Source: Moraxellaceae bacterium UBA2477
GTDB taxonomy: Bacteria; Pseudomonadota; Gammaproteobacteria; Pseudomonadales; Moraxellaceae
Direction of reading: 5' to 3'
Assembly (NCBI GenBank): GCA_002342025.1
Contig: DDPD01000016.1
Coordinates: 24,473 to 31,176 of the forward strand
Length of the DNA: 6,704 nt
Part shown: piece by piece, positions 5,607 to 6,704 of the stretch
Numbering within the stretch: the first letter of the stretch is position 1
How the letters are laid out: each line of letters opens with the position of its first letter
Program-made: the position numbers and the translations under genes
The notes under the pieces: model-generated
Databases searched by the model: none
Told to the model about the DNA's origin: nothing
The model's input: only the letters and a program-made list of their open reading frames with translations

Positions 5607-6032
5607 ATGGATATTGAAGTCAGCACTCCTTCAATCCTGTTCCCGGCAATTTCCTTGCTGTTGCTGGCGTTCACCAATCGCTTCCTGGGGCTCGCCAGCC
5701 TGATCCGCAATTTGCATGATCAGTACAAGCGCCAACCCGATCCGCAAATCCTGGCGCAGCTGGGCAACTTGCGTAATCGCCTGCTGTTGATTCGTGACAT
5801 GCAAGCATGCGGCGTGCTCAGCTTGGCCATCTGCATACTCTGCATCGGCTTGCTGCTGCTGGGCTTTAAGGGGGCAGGCGTGGTGGCTTTTGTGGTGAGT
5901 CTGCTGCTGATGTTTTTGGCGCTGGCACTGTCGTTGCGCGAAGTACTGATCTCTTGCCGTGCACTGGAAGTGCATTTGGCGGATATCGAAGAGCTTAAGC
6001 CACGGGATGAGCCGTGGCATAAGCACCTCTAA
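5607..6032 (+). CDS. DUF2721 family integral membrane protein
   Basis: This is a 141-residue hydrophobic protein whose opening STPSILFPAISLLLLAFTNR and following LASLIRNLHDQY fit DUF2721, a family of small bacterial membrane proteins without known function. Three membrane segments are apparent: about 10-33, 68-87 and 89-110. A polar loop of charged and Gln residues (34-66, including QLGNLRNRLLLIRDMQ) lies between the first and second, and an acidic/basic C-terminus (111-141) ends in DEPWHKHL. There is no signal peptide separate from the first segment. It begins 8 nt after rluB, with only a weak ribosome-binding site, and is probably the last gene of the scpA-scpB-rluB operon. Its final codons contain a strong inverted repeat, and its stop abuts the stop of the convergent yciK-like gene. 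Family membership is confident; function is unknown. Confidence 0.85.
   Translation: MDIEVSTPSILFPAISLLLLAFTNRFLGLASLIRNLHDQYKRQPDPQILAQLGNLRNRLLLIRDMQACGVLSLAICILCIGLLLLGFKGAGVVAFVVSLLLMFLALALSLREVLISCRALEVHLADIEELKPRDEPWHKHL
5993..6024. terminator. Imperfect 13-bp dyad at the junction of convergent genes, possible bidirectional 3'-end hairpin
   Basis: The left arm at 5993-6005 and the right arm at 6012-6024 pair at 12 of 13 positions. The outer GCTTA/TAAGC and inner GCCACGG/CCGTGGC are separated by one A-A mismatch, and the loop is 6 nt (GATGAG). It lies inside the last codons of the DUF2721 gene and 8 nt beyond the stop of the minus-strand yciK gene. Neither strand has a proper T-run after the stem (plus: ACCTCTAATC; minus: TCTTCGATAT), so it is not a classic intrinsic terminator. 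A role in ending or protecting both transcripts is inferred from position. Confidence 0.5.
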
Positions 6033-6704
6033 TCATCCTGTTGTGCTGGCGCGTAACGGCTGTGCGTCGAAAGACTGACCGCTAATGCCGGCGCTGTCTG
6101 GGCCAAGCAAATACAGGTACAGCGGCATCAACTCTTCTGGCGCTTTTACCGACTGAGGATTTTCGCCTGGATAGGCACTGGCCCGCATATTGGTGCGCGT
6201 GCCGCCAGGATTAATGGCGTTCACGCGTATGGCTGAAATTGCCGCCAACTCATCCGAGAGCATCTGCACCAAGCCTTCAATGCCACACTTAGAGATGGCA
6301 TATGCGCCCCAGAAGGCGCGAGCACGGCGACCCACGCTACTGGTGGTCATGACCACACTGGCATCTGGCGATTGCTTGAGCAGGGGCAGTAGTGCCTGCG
6401 TCAGCACAAATGGTGCGCGCAAGTTCACATTCATCACGAAATCCCAGGTATCGGGGTCATACATTTCCAGCGGTGTGATTTCGCCCAGTACCGCTGCGTT
6501 ATGCAGGATGCCATCTAAACGACCAAAGGTGGTCTCAATCACGTCTGCAACTTCGCGGCAGCTAGCAGCACTGGCCTGGCTCAGATCCAGGGTAAGAATG
6601 GCCGGTGTGGGATGACCCGCAGAGATGATCTCGTCGTAGACGGCATTGAGCTTGTCATTGTCCCGGCCGAGTAAAATCACGGTGGCGCCATGCGCGGCAC
6701 AGGT
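6033..6704 (-). CDS. yciK: YciK-type short-chain dehydrogenase/reductase, C-terminal part (partial)
   Basis: The minus-strand frame is open from the window edge at 6704 to the TGA at 6033-6035, giving 223 residues. The GTG at 6680 is internal, because the open frame continues upstream as TCAAHGAT. SDR features: ATVILLGRD after the second strand of the Rossmann fold, LDGILHNAAVLGE (the family NAG motif, here NAA), a Ser pair in TTSSVGRRARAFWGAYAISK with the catalytic YxxxK encoded at 6288-6302, and RVNAINPGGTRTNMRASAYP. The last block and the ending SGQSFDAQP match E. coli YciK (252 residues), so about 30 N-terminal residues, including the TGxxxGxG cofactor motif, lie outside the window. The Arg of LLGR suggests NADP(H), by family rule. 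The substrate of YciK is unknown. It converges with the DUF2721 gene with no intergenic base. Confidence 0.92.
   Translation of the reverse strand, partial: TCAAHGATVILLGRDNDKLNAVYDEIISAGHPTPAILTLDLSQASAASCREVADVIETTFGRLDGILHNAAVLGEITPLEMYDPDTWDFVMNVNLRAPFVLTQALLPLLKQSPDASVVMTTSSVGRRARAFWGAYAISKCGIEGLVQMLSDELAAISAIRVNAINPGGTRTNMRASAYPGENPQSVKAPEELMPLYLYLLGPDSAGISGQSFDAQPLRASTTG

Noticed and set aside
5631..6026. 131-codon Gln-rich open frame on the minus strand opposite the DUF2721 gene
   Set aside because: The Gln runs are the complement of the CTG-rich Leu codons of the membrane segments; it is a compositional shadow.
6190..6615. 141-codon plus-strand open frame opposite the yciK gene
   Set aside because: It is antisense to clear SDR motifs, and its translation shows no recognisable domain.
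1..6704. CRISPR arrays, insertion sequences, tRNA/rRNA genes, riboswitches, att sites
   Set aside because: No regularly spaced direct repeats, transposase motifs, terminal inverted repeats, cloverleaf signatures or long structured leaders were seen; the longest non-coding gaps are 50-70 nt.

Overview
The window is a compact chromosomal housekeeping segment of a gammaproteobacterium. Nearly every base is coding, gaps between genes are 0-70 nt, and there is no sign of mobile DNA, CRISPR, tRNA or rRNA. Several products (YciB, YciV/RNase AM, YciO, RluB, YciK) are the ones encoded around the trp locus of Escherichia coli. However, the window carries scpA-scpB, the SMC-ScpAB condensin subunits, and enterics have MukBEF instead. 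TrpS is also the long form, with an extra segment and four cysteines, unlike the 334-residue E. coli enzyme. Together these point to a non-enteric gammaproteobacterium of the broad Pseudomonadales/Oceanospirillales type; I cannot name a genus.

Layout: (1) 1-167, minus strand, the start of yciB, an inner-membrane septation/envelope protein. (2) A divergent 63-nt gap, then rnm (yciV/trpH, PHP-domain RNase AM) and yciO (Sua5/YciO/YrdC family), translationally coupled through a GTGA overlap. (3) trpS, starting at a TTG with a clean Shine-Dalgarno and preceded by a consensus TATAAT -10 box. (4) scpA-scpB-rluB-DUF2721 membrane protein, packed with overlaps of 11 and 8 nt and a gap of 8 nt, so probably one operon; a candidate promoter and a small GNRA-loop hairpin precede scpA. 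(5) 6033-6704, minus strand, the C-terminal part of a YciK-type short-chain dehydrogenase that converges on the DUF2721 gene with no spacer at all.

Functionally the cluster combines rRNA maturation (RNase AM, RluB), tRNA charging (TrpS), chromosome condensation and segregation (ScpAB) and envelope proteins (YciB, DUF2721). I see no new multi-gene system. The points most worth a second look are: a C-x21-C-x6-C-x2-C cysteine array in TrpS resembling the iron-sulfur-binding array of Thermotoga maritima TrpRS; a YciO that has lost conserved Pro/Gly residues of its nucleotide-binding signature; a 12-bp dyad inside the last codons of the DUF2721 gene exactly where two convergent genes abut; and the low-complexity N-terminal extension of ScpA.
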